Assembly: GCA_040902885.1 (NCBI GenBank)
Contig: JBBDWK010000032.1
Span: 1 to 64,000 of the forward strand
Direction: 5' to 3'
Origin: JBBDWK01 sp040902885
GTDB taxonomy: Bacteria; Acidobacteriota; Terriglobia; Bryobacterales; Bryobacteraceae
Length of the DNA: 64,000 bases
The position numbers and the translations under genes are program-made. How positions within the stretch are numbered: the stretch's first letter is position 1; every line of letters starts with the position of its first letter. The notes below the pieces were generated by a model. It was not told the DNA's origin and made no database searches. It saw only the letters and a program-made list of their open reading frames with translations. Shown here piece by piece: positions 17,204 through 27,021 of the stretch.

Positions 17204-17680
17204 ATGGATAAGAATATTCAACAAGTAACTGGGATATTACTTCTGGCGGCGCTTGCGCAGGAGTTTCCTCTGCTTGCGGCGACGCGTGGGCGCGAGGTTT
17301 TGTATGTAGGCGGCACCATTGCCGGCCTCCCCGAGTTGACTAAGGGCGCCCTGGATACCACCAGCGACGCGAATCTTGTCTTTTCCTCTCCCAAAGGAAG
17401 TTTCACGGTCGCCTACGAATCCATCCAATCGCTTGAATACGGCCAGAAAGTGGGCCGGCGGCTGGGAGTAGCGGTCGTGCTGACCACCTGGGCGCTGCTG
17501 TCCAAGAAGCGCAAGCACTACCTGACGCTGGGCTACGAGGACGCGGACGGCAAACCGCACGGCGTGGTCTTCGAGATACCGAAGGGGAAAGCCAAGGCGA
17601 TGATCACCATCATCGAGGTGCGCAGCGGACGCAAGGTGGAGTACGAATCGGAAGAGGCGCGGCGCCACGTACACGGGTGA
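17204..17680 (+). CDS. Exported protein of unknown function, tandem paralogue 2
   Basis: This 158-residue protein starts at the ATG at 17204 (a GTG at 17198 immediately after the upstream stop is an alternative). It has a hydrophobic export segment (TGILLLAALAQEFPLLAA) and then VLYVGGTIAGLPELTKG, LEYGQKVGRRLGVAVV and SKKRKHYLTLGYEDADG, matching paralogue 1 along its whole length. The arrangement shows a tandem duplication of one ancestral gene. Function is unknown. It ends about 75 bases before the toxin-antitoxin pair. Confidence 0.75.
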   Translation: MDKNIQQVTGILLLAALAQEFPLLAATRGREVLYVGGTIAGLPELTKGALDTTSDANLVFSSPKGSFTVAYESIQSLEYGQKVGRRLGVAVVLTTWALLSKKRKHYLTLGYEDADGKPHGVVFEIPKGKAKAMITIIEVRSGRKVEYESEEARRHVHG

Positions 17681-17755
17681 GGCCGGAGCAGAGTGCGCGA
17701 CATAAAAATAGCGGGGACGTCGAAGCAGCGCGCCCCTCGGAGCGATAATAAGCTT

Positions 17756-17950
17756 ATGGCACAGCGGAAGCCTACAACCGAAAAGACCAAGAAGCTCGAC
17801 ATCAACCCGGTAACGGGATTTCCTCGCGGTTCGATTGAGGACAAGATTCGACAGATCGGAATGCAGATTCCAGAAGAGGCTTGGGAAGGCCTCCCGGACG
17901 ACTGGGCGGAGAATTTCCACCATTACCTCCACGGGACCCCGAGGCGGTGA
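17756..17950 (+). CDS. Putative antitoxin of a PIN-type pair
   Basis: This 64-residue, highly charged protein starts MAQRKPTTEKTKKLD and contains GSIEDKIRQIGMQIPEEAWEGL. Its stop codon overlaps the GTG of the PIN gene, the usual arrangement of antitoxin and toxin. I do not recognise a DNA-binding fold in it. The role is inferred only from size and position. A GTG at 17693 would give 21 extra residues but no better N terminus. Confidence 0.55.
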   Translation: MAQRKPTTEKTKKLDINPVTGFPRGSIEDKIRQIGMQIPEEAWEGLPDDWAENFHHYLHGTPRR

Positions 17951-18363
17951 GGCGCGTCTTTGCCGATGCTATCTACTGGATCGCTCTGTTACGTAAAGAC
18001 CAGTGGACCGAAGCCGCCAGTGAAGCGCGGGCCCAGTTCGGCGCGATCGAAGTCGTAACCACGGAAGAGGTTTTAGGGGAAGTGCTCGACTTTTGCGCCG
18101 AGCTTCGTTTCGTTCGCGGCCGGGCGGCGGAGATGGTTGGGAGCGTGGTGGACGATCCGGCTGTCAGGGTGATTGGCCAGTCTCACGAGGGCTTTCTGGA
18201 AGCTCTGGAGTTATACGGCAGGCGCCCGGACAAGGGCTACAGCCACACCGACTGCGTTTCCATGACCGAAATGAAGCGGCTGCGGATCCGCGAGGTTCTT
18301 TCCGCGGATCGCCATTTCCAGCAGGAAGGCTTCACCACGCTGCTGCACTCCAGCGGCCGCTAA
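17947..18363 (+). CDS. PIN-domain protein (VapC-like toxin)
   Basis: This 138-residue protein has a PIN nuclease layout: first Asp at D7 in VFADAIYWIALL, a central acidic cluster at E41-E45 in TTEEVLGEV, D102 in SHTDCVSM, and D121 in LSADRHFQQEGF. The last motif is characteristic of VapC-like RNases. The GTG start at 17947 overlaps the upstream stop, implying coupled translation. The frame is open further upstream but without homology. Likely role: toxin of a toxin-antitoxin pair that cleaves RNA when not bound by its partner. Confidence 0.8.
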   Translation: MRRVFADAIYWIALLRKDQWTEAASEARAQFGAIEVVTTEEVLGEVLDFCAELRFVRGRAAEMVGSVVDDPAVRVIGQSHEGFLEALELYGRRPDKGYSHTDCVSMTEMKRLRIREVLSADRHFQQEGFTTLLHSSGR

Positions 18364-18481
18364 GCCGGCATTTTTGATCAAATCTTCGATTTTGTGATGT
18401 TGCCCGCGGCGCGGTTCCAGTGATAGAGTTGCGGCGACCGGCGCATTTCAGACCGGACCTCTAACTTCATAGGGAGCAGCA

Positions 18482-21400
18482 ATGAACTTGCAGCGGGTAG
18501 TGTGCCTGGTTCCGCTTACGTGTCTTTTTCTTGCCAGTGCAGCAGTGCCTTCGGGTTCGGCCGCCGCGCAGGCCACCTTGGGAAGCGCGGCCCTCGGCGG
18601 CACGGTTCGCGACAGCTCGGGAGCCGCGATTCCCGGAGCCAAAGTGGCTCTTACCGAAACCGCGCGCGGGCTGGTGCGTGAAAGCGTCACCAACTCGTCC
18701 GGCCTTTTCGCCTTTCCTTCCATCGCCGCCGGAGTCTACATGCTCCGCGTGACGCAGGAGAACTTCGAGGTCCACGAGATGAAGGACATTCGCGTGGACG
18801 TGGGCCAGAACGCGACCATCGACGTGGAGCTGAAGCTGGGCTCCGTCGCTTCCGTGATTTCGGTTTCCGCCGAGCAGATGGTGCTGCTCGAAACGGAGTC
18901 GAATGCCATCGGCAGCGTGGTGGACTCGGAGCGTGTGCAGAGCCTGCCGCTGAATGGGCGCAACTTTCTGCAGCTCGCGCTGCTGGCTGGCGGGTCGAAT
19001 GAGCCCACGGGGCGCTCGGACGTGGTGGGCGGGCAGGTGGGGCATCCGCATCGCGCCGTGATTATCAACGGCAATATGTCGACCACCACGGGCTACCTGA
19101 TCAACGGTATCGCGACGAGGGGCGGGCGTCTGGGAGAGTCGGCGCTGAACCTGTCGATCGCCAGCGTGGACCAGTTCAAGGTGCAACAGAGCTTCTTCAT
19201 GCCCGACCAGGGACCCAATCCCGGACTGGTCAATGTGACCACCAAGGGGGGATCGAACGCGTTTCACGGACAGGCCTTCGAGTTCGTGCGCAATGAGATT
19301 TTCGACGCACGGAACTTCTTCGCGCCTTCGGCCGAAGACCTGAAGCGCAACCAGTTCGGCTTCGCACTCGGCGGCCCCATCAAAAAAGACAAAATCTGGT
19401 TTTACGGGCACTACGAAGGCCTGCGGGAGATCACGGCATTCACCGCGCGCGCCTACACTCCCACGCGCGCCATGTTCGGCGGGGACCTGCGGGAGGTTCC
19501 AGAGCGGATTTACGATCCTGCGACCTTCAATCAGGAGACCGGAACGCGGCAGCCGTTCCCGAATAACGTGATTCCCACCGACCGCATCAACCGCGTTTCT
19601 CAAAATCTGCTGCCGTACTACATACCAGGGTCCAGCCTGGCGGAGCGGCCGAGCAATCTGTTCGGCAACCCGAAGGACCAGCTCGACGACGATCAGTTCG
19701 GCGGACGCGTGGACGCGGCCCTGACGGAACGGCAGACCCTCTTCGGCCAATTCCTCTATCAGGACTCACCCGCCGTGAAGCCCGGCCTGTTCCCTCTGAA
19801 CGGCGCGTTTTTTCCAAACGAATCGCAGTTCCTGATGGTGCAGCATACCTATACGCCGCGCCCGAACCTGGTGAATACGCTGCGCGCGGGCTTCGTGCGC
19901 AATCTCGCGTTGTTCAGCAACGAGGGCCGCGCGGGTGGGAGCATTCTGGGCGGCCTGGGGATTCCGAACACGAGGGACGACCGCGGCGTGACGGGAATCG
20001 GCATCCAGGGATTCTCCGGTTTCGGACGGTCCAACGGCGACCTGGGAAACATCGACAACAATTACCAGATCGACGAAGGCATGAATTATATCCGGGGCAC
20101 GCACAACTTCCAGTTCGGCCTGGGTCTGCGCTACCGCCGCACCTGGCAGCAGAACTCGAATGCCAATGCGCACGGAAGCGTGGGCTTCCAGTCGACCTAC
20201 ACGGCGCAACTGGTCCGCAACGCGCAAGGGCAGCTCGCTCCACAGACGGGGACGGGCAACTCCTTCGCGGACTTTCTGCTGGGCATGCCAACCACCGGAC
20301 AACTGGTAGGCCTGCCGATGATTCAGTACCGGTTCACGCAGTACATGCCCTACTTCCAGGACACCTGGAAGCTGACGCGCAACCTTACGCTGAACTACGG
20401 CGTGTCCTGGTTTTACGCCAGCGTTCCAGAGCCCTACGGCACGCCGCGTTCCTTCCCGCACGGCTTCGACGAGAACACCGGGTTGATTACTTACGCGGCG
20501 CTGGGGCAAGTGGATCACCGCATCCTCTCCCCGGACCGGAATAACTTCACGCCGCGGTTTGGATTCGCCTGGAAGCCCGAATTTCTGCCTCGAACGGTGA
20601 TCCGCTCCGGCGCGGGGATTTACTATTCGGATACAGCCCTGATCGAGCTGCAGTTCGGGATGATAGCGCCGCCGTTCACCACGCCCGTGCAAATAGTGAA
20701 CCGGCCGAGCGATCCGTTTCCCGCATATGAGTTCGGGAGGAATATTTTCCCGGCGGCCGACCTGCCGCCGCTGGACGAAAACTTTCCGGCGGCGCTGCCG
20801 AACGGCACGTCCGCGTTTCTGCTCAGGGAAGACGGGCGGAATCCCTACGTGAGCCAGTGGAACTTCTCCATACAGCACTCGCTGACGAACAACGACCTGA
20901 TCGAACTGGTCTACGTGGGATCGAGCGCGCACCGGGTGCAGAATCGCTACGACCTATCGCAGTGCCGGCCGGGCGCGGATCTGCGGTGCGACGCCGCGAC
21001 GCGCCCGTGGCCGCGATACTCGAATCTTCTGATGGCGGACTTCAACGGCAACTCGTCGTATAACGCTCTGATTACCAAATTCCAGCACCGCGCCGGCTCG
21101 GGCTTGAATCTGCGCTTCGAGTATACGTTCGCGAAGGCGATCACGGATTCCTGGGAGAGCGGCGGGTCCACGGACAGCCAGATCACGATCTGCCGCGCAT
21201 GCGACAAAGGCCCGGCATCGTTCGACAACCGCCACCGGGCGGTGATGAGCGCCATTTATGACCTGCCGGTAGGACGCGGGCGGCGCTACGGGGGCACCAT
21301 GAACCGCGCGGCCGACCTGCTCGCCGGCGGCTGGACGGTGACGGGCATCGCTTCGTTTGCGACGGGTGGTCCTATCTTCCTCACGTCGCCAAACCGCACG

Positions 21401-21778
21401 GGAAGCGCCTTTGTGTCGCACCGGCCCGACCGCCTCTGCGATGGCGCCGACAGCGAGCTCGCAAACAGCATCCGGACGAACGGATTCCAGCAGTTCGATA
21501 CGTCCTGCTTTGTGATCCCGCCGGCCGGCTTCTTCGGTAATACCGGACGCAACGTGATCAACGGACCGGGGATTAACAACTGGGACGCCGGCATTGAGAA
21601 GCACTTCGCCATCCGCGAGGCAGCCCGCATTCAGTTCCGCGCGGAAATGTTCAACGTGTTCAACCATGCCCAGTTCGGCCTGCCGAACGCGGACGCCGGC
21701 GCCGGGCTGAACTTCGGACGGGTGTCGTCGGCGCGTGCTCCCAGGCTGGTGCAGCTTGGCCTGAAGCTGCTGTGGTGA
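18482..21778 (+). CDS. TonB-dependent receptor, Oar-like, with carboxypeptidase-regulatory domain
   Basis: This 1098-residue outer-membrane protein has a signal peptide (VVCLVPLTCLFLASAAVPSG), a carboxypeptidase-regulatory-like beta-sandwich (GGTVRDSSGAAIPGAKVALT, about residues 40-120), a plug region with SLPLNGRNFLQLALLAGG, and a long beta-barrel ending in a C-terminal aromatic-rich strand (LVQLGLKLLW). It is the typical acidobacterial receptor thought to import large or complexed substrates. AGGGAGCAGC precedes the ATG. It overlaps the DUF3604 gene, so the two may process one substrate. Confidence 0.93.
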   Translation: MNLQRVVCLVPLTCLFLASAAVPSGSAAAQATLGSAALGGTVRDSSGAAIPGAKVALTETARGLVRESVTNSSGLFAFPSIAAGVYMLRVTQENFEVHEMKDIRVDVGQNATIDVELKLGSVASVISVSAEQMVLLETESNAIGSVVDSERVQSLPLNGRNFLQLALLAGGSNEPTGRSDVVGGQVGHPHRAVIINGNMSTTTGYLINGIATRGGRLGESALNLSIASVDQFKVQQSFFMPDQGPNPGLVNVTTKGGSNAFHGQAFEFVRNEIFDARNFFAPSAEDLKRNQFGFALGGPIKKDKIWFYGHYEGLREITAFTARAYTPTRAMFGGDLREVPERIYDPATFNQETGTRQPFPNNVIPTDRINRVSQNLLPYYIPGSSLAERPSNLFGNPKDQLDDDQFGGRVDAALTERQTLFGQFLYQDSPAVKPGLFPLNGAFFPNESQFLMVQHTYTPRPNLVNTLRAGFVRNLALFSNEGRAGGSILGGLGIPNTRDDRGVTGIGIQGFSGFGRSNGDLGNIDNNYQIDEGMNYIRGTHNFQFGLGLRYRRTWQQNSNANAHGSVGFQSTYTAQLVRNAQGQLAPQTGTGNSFADFLLGMPTTGQLVGLPMIQYRFTQYMPYFQDTWKLTRNLTLNYGVSWFYASVPEPYGTPRSFPHGFDENTGLITYAALGQVDHRILSPDRNNFTPRFGFAWKPEFLPRTVIRSGAGIYYSDTALIELQFGMIAPPFTTPVQIVNRPSDPFPAYEFGRNIFPAADLPPLDENFPAALPNGTSAFLLREDGRNPYVSQWNFSIQHSLTNNDLIELVYVGSSAHRVQNRYDLSQCRPGADLRCDAATRPWPRYSNLLMADFNGNSSYNALITKFQHRAGSGLNLRFEYTFAKAITDSWESGGSTDSQITICRACDKGPASFDNRHRAVMSAIYDLPVGRGRRYGGTMNRAADLLAGGWTVTGIASFATGGPIFLTSPNRTGSAFVSHRPDRLCDGADSELANSIRTNGFQQFDTSCFVIPPAGFFGNTGRNVINGPGINNWDAGIEKHFAIREAARIQFRAEMFNVFNHAQFGLPNADAGAGLNFGRVSSARAPRLVQLGLKLLW

Positions 21779-23778
21779 CGCGCAGCCTGCGGTATCTGCT
21801 GCTGGGAAGCGTTCTGCTGCCGCTGCTGATCCGGAATGTGGACAGCCAGGACCCGGCGGGCGGCGGCTATCGGAGCTACGCAAAATACTCGGGCGAAGAA
21901 GAGGCGGCGCGGCGCGCCGAGCAGCTTGGTCTGGGGAAGGCGACTCTGGAAGGGCCTTCCGAAGTAGTGGCAGGAGGCCTGGGAGAGTTTGTCCTGCGCT
22001 TCACCGTGGGCCGCGCGGGCATGCGGCCGGGCGGCGGCGTCCGGCTGGCGCACCCGCACGGCCTGGGAACCGATTGGGGCGGGCTTCGCCTGCAAACGGA
22101 CCGGCCCTCCGCCGAGAATTATCTTTCTTGGAGCACATCCAGCGAAGCCACGGTCGAGTGGACTCCGGTGCAGGTCACAGCCAAGCAGTTGTTCTCGCAA
22201 TACCACCCGTGGCAGTTGATCAATGAATTCAAGGTGCTCGGGAAACCCCTCGCGCCCGGCGACTGGATTGAAATCCGGCTGGGAGACCGCAGGCAGGGAA
22301 GCCCAGGCGTGCAGATCCAGCGCTATGACGAGACGGCGTTCCAGTTCAAATTCTACGTGGATGCGGGCGATGGCGAGTATCTGCCGCTGGCGAAGAATCC
22401 GAGTGTGAAGATTACCGGCGGGGAAGCGGCGGAGCTGCATGTGAACGTGCCGTCGGTGTGGGAGAGAGGCAAGCCGGGCTGGGTTCAGGTGTGGGCCGGC
22501 GACCGGTACGGCAACCCGGCGGAATCGTATCGCGGCGTGGTGAAGTTCGAGACCGGCGGCGCTCTGGGCGGCCTGCCACTGGAGTATCGCTTCCAGGCCG
22601 CGGATGGGGGCGCGCGCCGGTTTGAGAACGTGTCGTCTGTCAGGCCCGGGACGTTTCGCATCCGAGTGCGCCAAACGAACAATGGCATGAGCGCGGAGAG
22701 CAATCCGTTCATTGTGCATGCGGAGGCCGCCGGGAAGATTTACTGGGGGGATATCCATACGCACACCATGTACTCGGACGGCAGAGGCGCGCCGGCCGAG
22801 ACCTACGATTTTGCGAAACGGGTGTCCGCGGTGGACTTTGCCGCCGTATCCGACCATTCCTTCCTTACAACGGACCGGATGTGGCGCGAGATCGTGGAGG
22901 TGACCAATCGCTTCTATCAGCCGAACCGCTTTGTGACATTCGTGGGATACGAGTGGAGCGGCCTGAGCGACGTGGGCGGGGATCACAACGTGTACACGTC
23001 CGACCCCGAGATGCCGATCGTGCGCTGCTACTCCTACTTCAACAACCAGAACCTGCGAATGTATCGCGGGCCGGACCAGGGAGCGAACCATGTAGAGGAG
23101 CTGTTCCGCATTCTCGGCCGGCGTTTCCGGAACGAAAACATTCTTGTGATTCCGCACTTCGGCGGCCGGCCGGGCAATCCTGCCTGGCACAATCCTCAGT
23201 TGCAGCGGCAGATCGAGATTTTCTCGGATCACCGGCGATCGGAAGACTGGGCCACGAAGTTTCTGGAGAAGGGCTATCGCGTGGGGATCATGGCCTCGAC
23301 GGACAACCACTCGGGAAATGCGGGCTACGGCGTGCGGTTCAATCCGGTGGAGCGCGGCGAAGAGGGCGAGCTGTTTTCGCGGACCAGTCCGGCCGAGCGG
23401 GGAACGGCCCTGGTGGCGGCGTATGCGGATGGGCTGACGCGCGATTCCGTGTTTCAGGCGCTCTACCACCGGAGGACGTATGCCACCACGGGCTCGCGCA
23501 TTCTGCTGCGATTCGAGGTGAATGGCGCACCGATGGGTTCTGAGATTCAACTGCGGGAGAGTCCGGCGATCACGGCATCGGTGGAAGGGACAGCGGAGAT
23601 TCAGACCGTGCGCATCGTGAAGAACGGCCGCGTGGTACACGCCATTGCCCCTGGAGGCCGGTCGGCGCGGGTGGAGTACCGGGATAACTCGGGCGACTAC
23701 GCGAAGAAGTTCTATTACGTGGACGTGGTGCAGGTTGACGGCGAGAAGGCGATCTCAAGTCCGGTGTGGGTGAATTAA
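21772..23778 (+). CDS. DUF3604/PHP-fold protein, secreted
   Basis: This 668-residue protein starts at a GTG (21772; another GTG follows at 21775) that overlaps the receptor stop. An N-terminal hydrophobic signal (YLLLGSVLLPLLI) precedes a beta-rich half of about 320 residues. The second half carries the PHP metal motif IYWGDIHTHTMYSDG (His-Thr-His), AAVSDHSF, FVGYEWSG and ASTDNHSG, all typical of DUF3604. PHP folds are metal-dependent phosphoesterases or hydrolases; the substrate for this group is not established. Overlap with the TonB receptor suggests a joint uptake and degradation unit. Confidence 0.85.
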   Translation: MVTRSLRYLLLGSVLLPLLIRNVDSQDPAGGGYRSYAKYSGEEEAARRAEQLGLGKATLEGPSEVVAGGLGEFVLRFTVGRAGMRPGGGVRLAHPHGLGTDWGGLRLQTDRPSAENYLSWSTSSEATVEWTPVQVTAKQLFSQYHPWQLINEFKVLGKPLAPGDWIEIRLGDRRQGSPGVQIQRYDETAFQFKFYVDAGDGEYLPLAKNPSVKITGGEAAELHVNVPSVWERGKPGWVQVWAGDRYGNPAESYRGVVKFETGGALGGLPLEYRFQAADGGARRFENVSSVRPGTFRIRVRQTNNGMSAESNPFIVHAEAAGKIYWGDIHTHTMYSDGRGAPAETYDFAKRVSAVDFAAVSDHSFLTTDRMWREIVEVTNRFYQPNRFVTFVGYEWSGLSDVGGDHNVYTSDPEMPIVRCYSYFNNQNLRMYRGPDQGANHVEELFRILGRRFRNENILVIPHFGGRPGNPAWHNPQLQRQIEIFSDHRRSEDWATKFLEKGYRVGIMASTDNHSGNAGYGVRFNPVERGEEGELFSRTSPAERGTALVAAYADGLTRDSVFQALYHRRTYATTGSRILLRFEVNGAPMGSEIQLRESPAITASVEGTAEIQTVRIVKNGRVVHAIAPGGRSARVEYRDNSGDYAKKFYYVDVVQVDGEKAISSPVWVN

Positions 23779-23817
23779 GGGACTCCTATCGGACATCTTC
23801 TTATTCTCCGCAGTCGT

Positions 23818-23877
23818 ACTATCAGCGAGTCGTATAGTGAAGCCTCGCTGTACCACTCGATAATCTTCTGGTATGAT
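23818..23877 (+). promoter_or_regulatory. Promoter region of the PadR-ADOP pair
   Basis: TATGAT at 23872-23877 is a good -10 box that ends 9 bases before the padR start codon, so the transcript would be nearly leaderless. The -35 region is weak. Upstream, ACTAT (23818-23822) and ATAGT (23834-23838) form an inverted repeat with 11 bases between them, a possible PadR operator. Confidence 0.45.
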
Positions 23878-23886
23878 CTTGGTAAG

Positions 23887-24240
23887 ATGGCACGCAAATC
23901 CCGGGCCGACGCTCGCGGCGACATGCTTCAAGGCACTCTTGATATGTTGATTCTCCGAACGCTTCTCGCCGGACCCTCGCACGGCCACACCATCGCCCAC
24001 GTGATCGAGAAGGGCTCCGACGAGATCCTGCAAGTCGAGCACGGTTCGCTGTATCCGGCGCTCCACCGGCTCGAGGATCAGGGACTCATCGCTGCTTTTT
24101 GGGGCACTTCGGAGAACAACCGCAAGGCCAAGTATTACCGGATTACGCCGAGCGGCCGACGATATCTGATGGCCGAGCGAAGCCGTTGGAACGTGCTGGT
24201 CGGGGCCGTGACGCGGGTTCTTGGTCCGGCGACCGAGTAG
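23887..24240 (+). CDS. PadR-family transcriptional regulator
   Basis: This 117-residue winged-helix repressor has the family signature: LQGTLDMLILRTLLAGPSHG, then VEHGSLYPALHRLEDQGLI and SENNRKAKYYRITPSGRRYL. PadR proteins bind DNA as dimers and respond to small molecules. The gene ends 6 bases before the ADOP permease. This PadR-ADOP pairing is widespread in Acidobacteriota and suggests that the regulator controls the transporter. Confidence 0.93.
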   Translation: MARKSRADARGDMLQGTLDMLILRTLLAGPSHGHTIAHVIEKGSDEILQVEHGSLYPALHRLEDQGLIAAFWGTSENNRKAKYYRITPSGRRYLMAERSRWNVLVGAVTRVLGPATE

Positions 24241-24246
24241 AGATTT

Positions 24247-26946
24247 ATGCGCTGGCGACGTTACTTCGAGAGAGGGAAGCGAGACGGGGATCTTGGCCGC
24301 GAGATCGAACACTACGTCGCGCAGGAGATGGATGACAACATTGCGCGCGGCATGAGTCAAGAGGAGGCTCGGCTGGCCGCGCTGCGCAAGTTTGGCAATC
24401 GCACACTGCCACGGGAGACCGTTTATCGCATGAACACGATCAACTACTTGGATGTGCTCGCGCAGGACCTGAAGTATGGGCTGCGCCAACTGCGCCTGAG
24501 GCCGGGCTTCGCTCTGGCGGCGATTGTTTCGCTCGCGTTGGGCATCGGCGCCAACACGGCGATCTTCACGCTGGTCGATCAGATCCTGCTGCGGCTTCTA
24601 CCGGTGGAAAACCCGCATGAACTCGTCCAACTCAGGATGGATGGCGTGCGGCCTGGCGGCAACTGGGGAGACGGCATACACACCTTTCCATATCCGACCT
24701 ACGTGGCACTTCGCGATCAAAACACCGTGTTCTCGGGTCTGACAGGGCAGCGTGTCGAATCCGCAAGTCTGATGGGCGACGGGCGCAGCGAGTTGATTAC
24801 GGTCGCGATGGTCGCGGGCAATTATTTTCAGGTTCTCGGCGTTCGGCCGCATCTGGGGCGCAGCTTGACACCGGACGACGACCGCAACTTGAACGGCCAC
24901 CCTGTCGCTGTTCTCCAGTACGACTTCTGGCAGACTCAGTACCAGGGACGTCCGGGGATGGTAGGCGAGACAATCCGTCTCAACGGCGCTCCGTTCACCG
25001 TTGTTGGGATCGCGCCACCGAACTTTGAGGGCACGGATGTCGGTTTTCCGACGAAGCTCTGGCTACCGGTTGCGATGCAGCCGACCATCACGCCGACCAC
25101 GCCCGGGCTGGACGATGAGCGGTCAGCGTGGTTCTACCCCTTCGCGCGGCTGAAGCCTGGAGTAAGCATCGCACAGGCAGAGGCAGCAATGAAGGTTTTG
25201 TACCGCCAGCGCCAACACGAGGAATTAAAGCAGAGCTTCTTCAGCCGGTACCCGGAGGGCCGCGACCTCTTCCTCCGCCAGACCTTCACTCTCGAGCCCG
25301 CTGCCCGTGGAAATTCCGGTTTGCGGTCCCGCTTCGAGCGGCCGCTCATCGTTCTCGAGTGGCTTGCCGGCGCAGTCCTCCTGATCGCCTGTGCAAACAT
25401 TGCAGGGTTGTTGCTGGCGCGTGGTGCGGCGCGCCAAAGAGACCTCGCAATCCGCACCGCGATCGGCGCGGGGCGCGGACGCATCATCGGGCAGCTCTTT
25501 GCCGAAAGCGCGATTTTGGCCCTTGGCGGCGCAATCGCGGGCCTCTTTCTCGGTTCCTGGCTGACGCGGCTTCTCATCCTGTCGCTGCCCTACGATCCCG
25601 GCAATCTATCGCTCTCCGCCACACCGGATCTGCGCGTCCTTGGTTTCACTGCCGCGGTAACTGCCGTGACAGCGGTCCTTTTTGGACTTGTCCCGGCTTG
25701 GCAGAACTCGCGCGTGGCGGGCGCCGCGACTCTTCGCGAAGAGGCCGGCGCAATCGCGGGTGGCAGGATGCACGTGCGTCTTCGGAAGTTCTTTGTTGCG
25801 CTGCAAGTCGCGCTCTCGGCCGTTCTGCTGCTCGGCGCCGGATTCTTCATTCGAACGCTGGTGAACCTGCGGCACGTCGATCTCGGTTTACGCAGCGAGA
25901 ACGTCGTCTGCTTCCACGTGCGCCCGTCGGTTCTGTACGACGATGCGCGCAAGATTCATGTCTTCCGATCGCTGATCGAGGGACTAGCCACCGTACCCGG
26001 TGTGCGGGCTGTGGGCGCGAATCGGGAATCCCTTTTCACCGGCGGCCGTTGGGATGACTCACTTACGATACCCGGGGCGAGCAGTAAGATTGGCCATTCG
26101 CCCTTGAGTTTCTTCAACGGTGTGACACCCGGTTACTTCGAGGCGCTCGGCATCCCGGTACGCGCCGGCCGGGACTTCACGTGGCGGGACTGGGGAAGCG
26201 GGAGGCGCCTGGCCCTGGTGAACGAGGCGTTAACCGGGGCGTACTTCGAGGGGAAGCCAGCGGTCGGCCGCATGATCGGCATGGGCACCAGAGCGCCGGC
26301 CGACATCGAGATCGTCGGAGTGTTCGGTAATTCCCGCTATCATGACGTTCGCGGAGAAGTCCCGCGCCAAACGTTCCTCAACCTCGACTCCGTTATCGCC
26401 ATGGTCGGCGGCGTCAACGTTTATGCGCGCGCGGCCGGAGATCCTCGCCAGGTAATGCCCGCCCTTCGCGCGCAGGTGAGCAGGATAGACCCGAATCTCG
26501 TCGTCTCCGGGATGCGCACACTCGATGCCCAGATCAATTTCCGCATGGCAAACGAGCGATTGCTGTCTTTTCTCTCCGTGGGGTTCGCGATCCTGGCAAC
26601 CGTCCTCGCCATTGTCGGACTGCACGGTGTTCTGGCGTTCCTGGTCGCCAAGCGGACGCGCGAAATCGGCATCCGTATGGCGCTCGGCGCCAGGCGCGGC
26701 GCGATCGTCCGCCTTGTAGCGAAGGAGATGGCGCTTGTGATTCCCGGCGGCCTGGCTGTAGGCGTCGCGGCCGGATATGCTTGCGGCCGGTACATCGAGA
26801 GTCAGCTTGTTGGCGTCGCGACCGACGATCCCTTCGTATTCGGCGTCGCGGCAGGCGCGCTTCTGGCGGCAGCCGTTGCCGCTACGCTGATTCCGGCCGT
26901 GCGTGCTTCGCGGATCGATCCTATGCGGGCACTGCGTTACGACTGA
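24247..26946 (+). CDS. ADOP-type ABC transporter permease with prefix domain
   Basis: This 899-residue permease has the cytoplasmic prefix domain (residues about 1-70, with REIEHYVAQEMDDNIARG and EEARLAALRKFGN) before the first MacB-like half, which begins DLKYGLRQLRLRPGF and LALGIGANTAIF. The first FtsX block contains LLIACANIAGLLLARGAARQ, the second KRTREIGIRMALGARRG. It is translated 6 bases downstream of padR. No ATPase is encoded beside it, as usual for orphan ADOP permeases. Confidence 0.93.
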   Translation: MRWRRYFERGKRDGDLGREIEHYVAQEMDDNIARGMSQEEARLAALRKFGNRTLPRETVYRMNTINYLDVLAQDLKYGLRQLRLRPGFALAAIVSLALGIGANTAIFTLVDQILLRLLPVENPHELVQLRMDGVRPGGNWGDGIHTFPYPTYVALRDQNTVFSGLTGQRVESASLMGDGRSELITVAMVAGNYFQVLGVRPHLGRSLTPDDDRNLNGHPVAVLQYDFWQTQYQGRPGMVGETIRLNGAPFTVVGIAPPNFEGTDVGFPTKLWLPVAMQPTITPTTPGLDDERSAWFYPFARLKPGVSIAQAEAAMKVLYRQRQHEELKQSFFSRYPEGRDLFLRQTFTLEPAARGNSGLRSRFERPLIVLEWLAGAVLLIACANIAGLLLARGAARQRDLAIRTAIGAGRGRIIGQLFAESAILALGGAIAGLFLGSWLTRLLILSLPYDPGNLSLSATPDLRVLGFTAAVTAVTAVLFGLVPAWQNSRVAGAATLREEAGAIAGGRMHVRLRKFFVALQVALSAVLLLGAGFFIRTLVNLRHVDLGLRSENVVCFHVRPSVLYDDARKIHVFRSLIEGLATVPGVRAVGANRESLFTGGRWDDSLTIPGASSKIGHSPLSFFNGVTPGYFEALGIPVRAGRDFTWRDWGSGRRLALVNEALTGAYFEGKPAVGRMIGMGTRAPADIEIVGVFGNSRYHDVRGEVPRQTFLNLDSVIAMVGGVNVYARAAGDPRQVMPALRAQVSRIDPNLVVSGMRTLDAQINFRMANERLLSFLSVGFAILATVLAIVGLHGVLAFLVAKRTREIGIRMALGARRGAIVRLVAKEMALVIPGGLAVGVAAGYACGRYIESQLVGVATDDPFVFGVAAGALLAAAVAATLIPAVRASRIDPMRALRYD

Positions 26947-27021
26947 GCCTCGGATGGCCGACTGCGAAGACGAACCGGCAGGAAACTGGACACACGGCAA
27001 GGTTCCAGTACCCAGAAGGCG

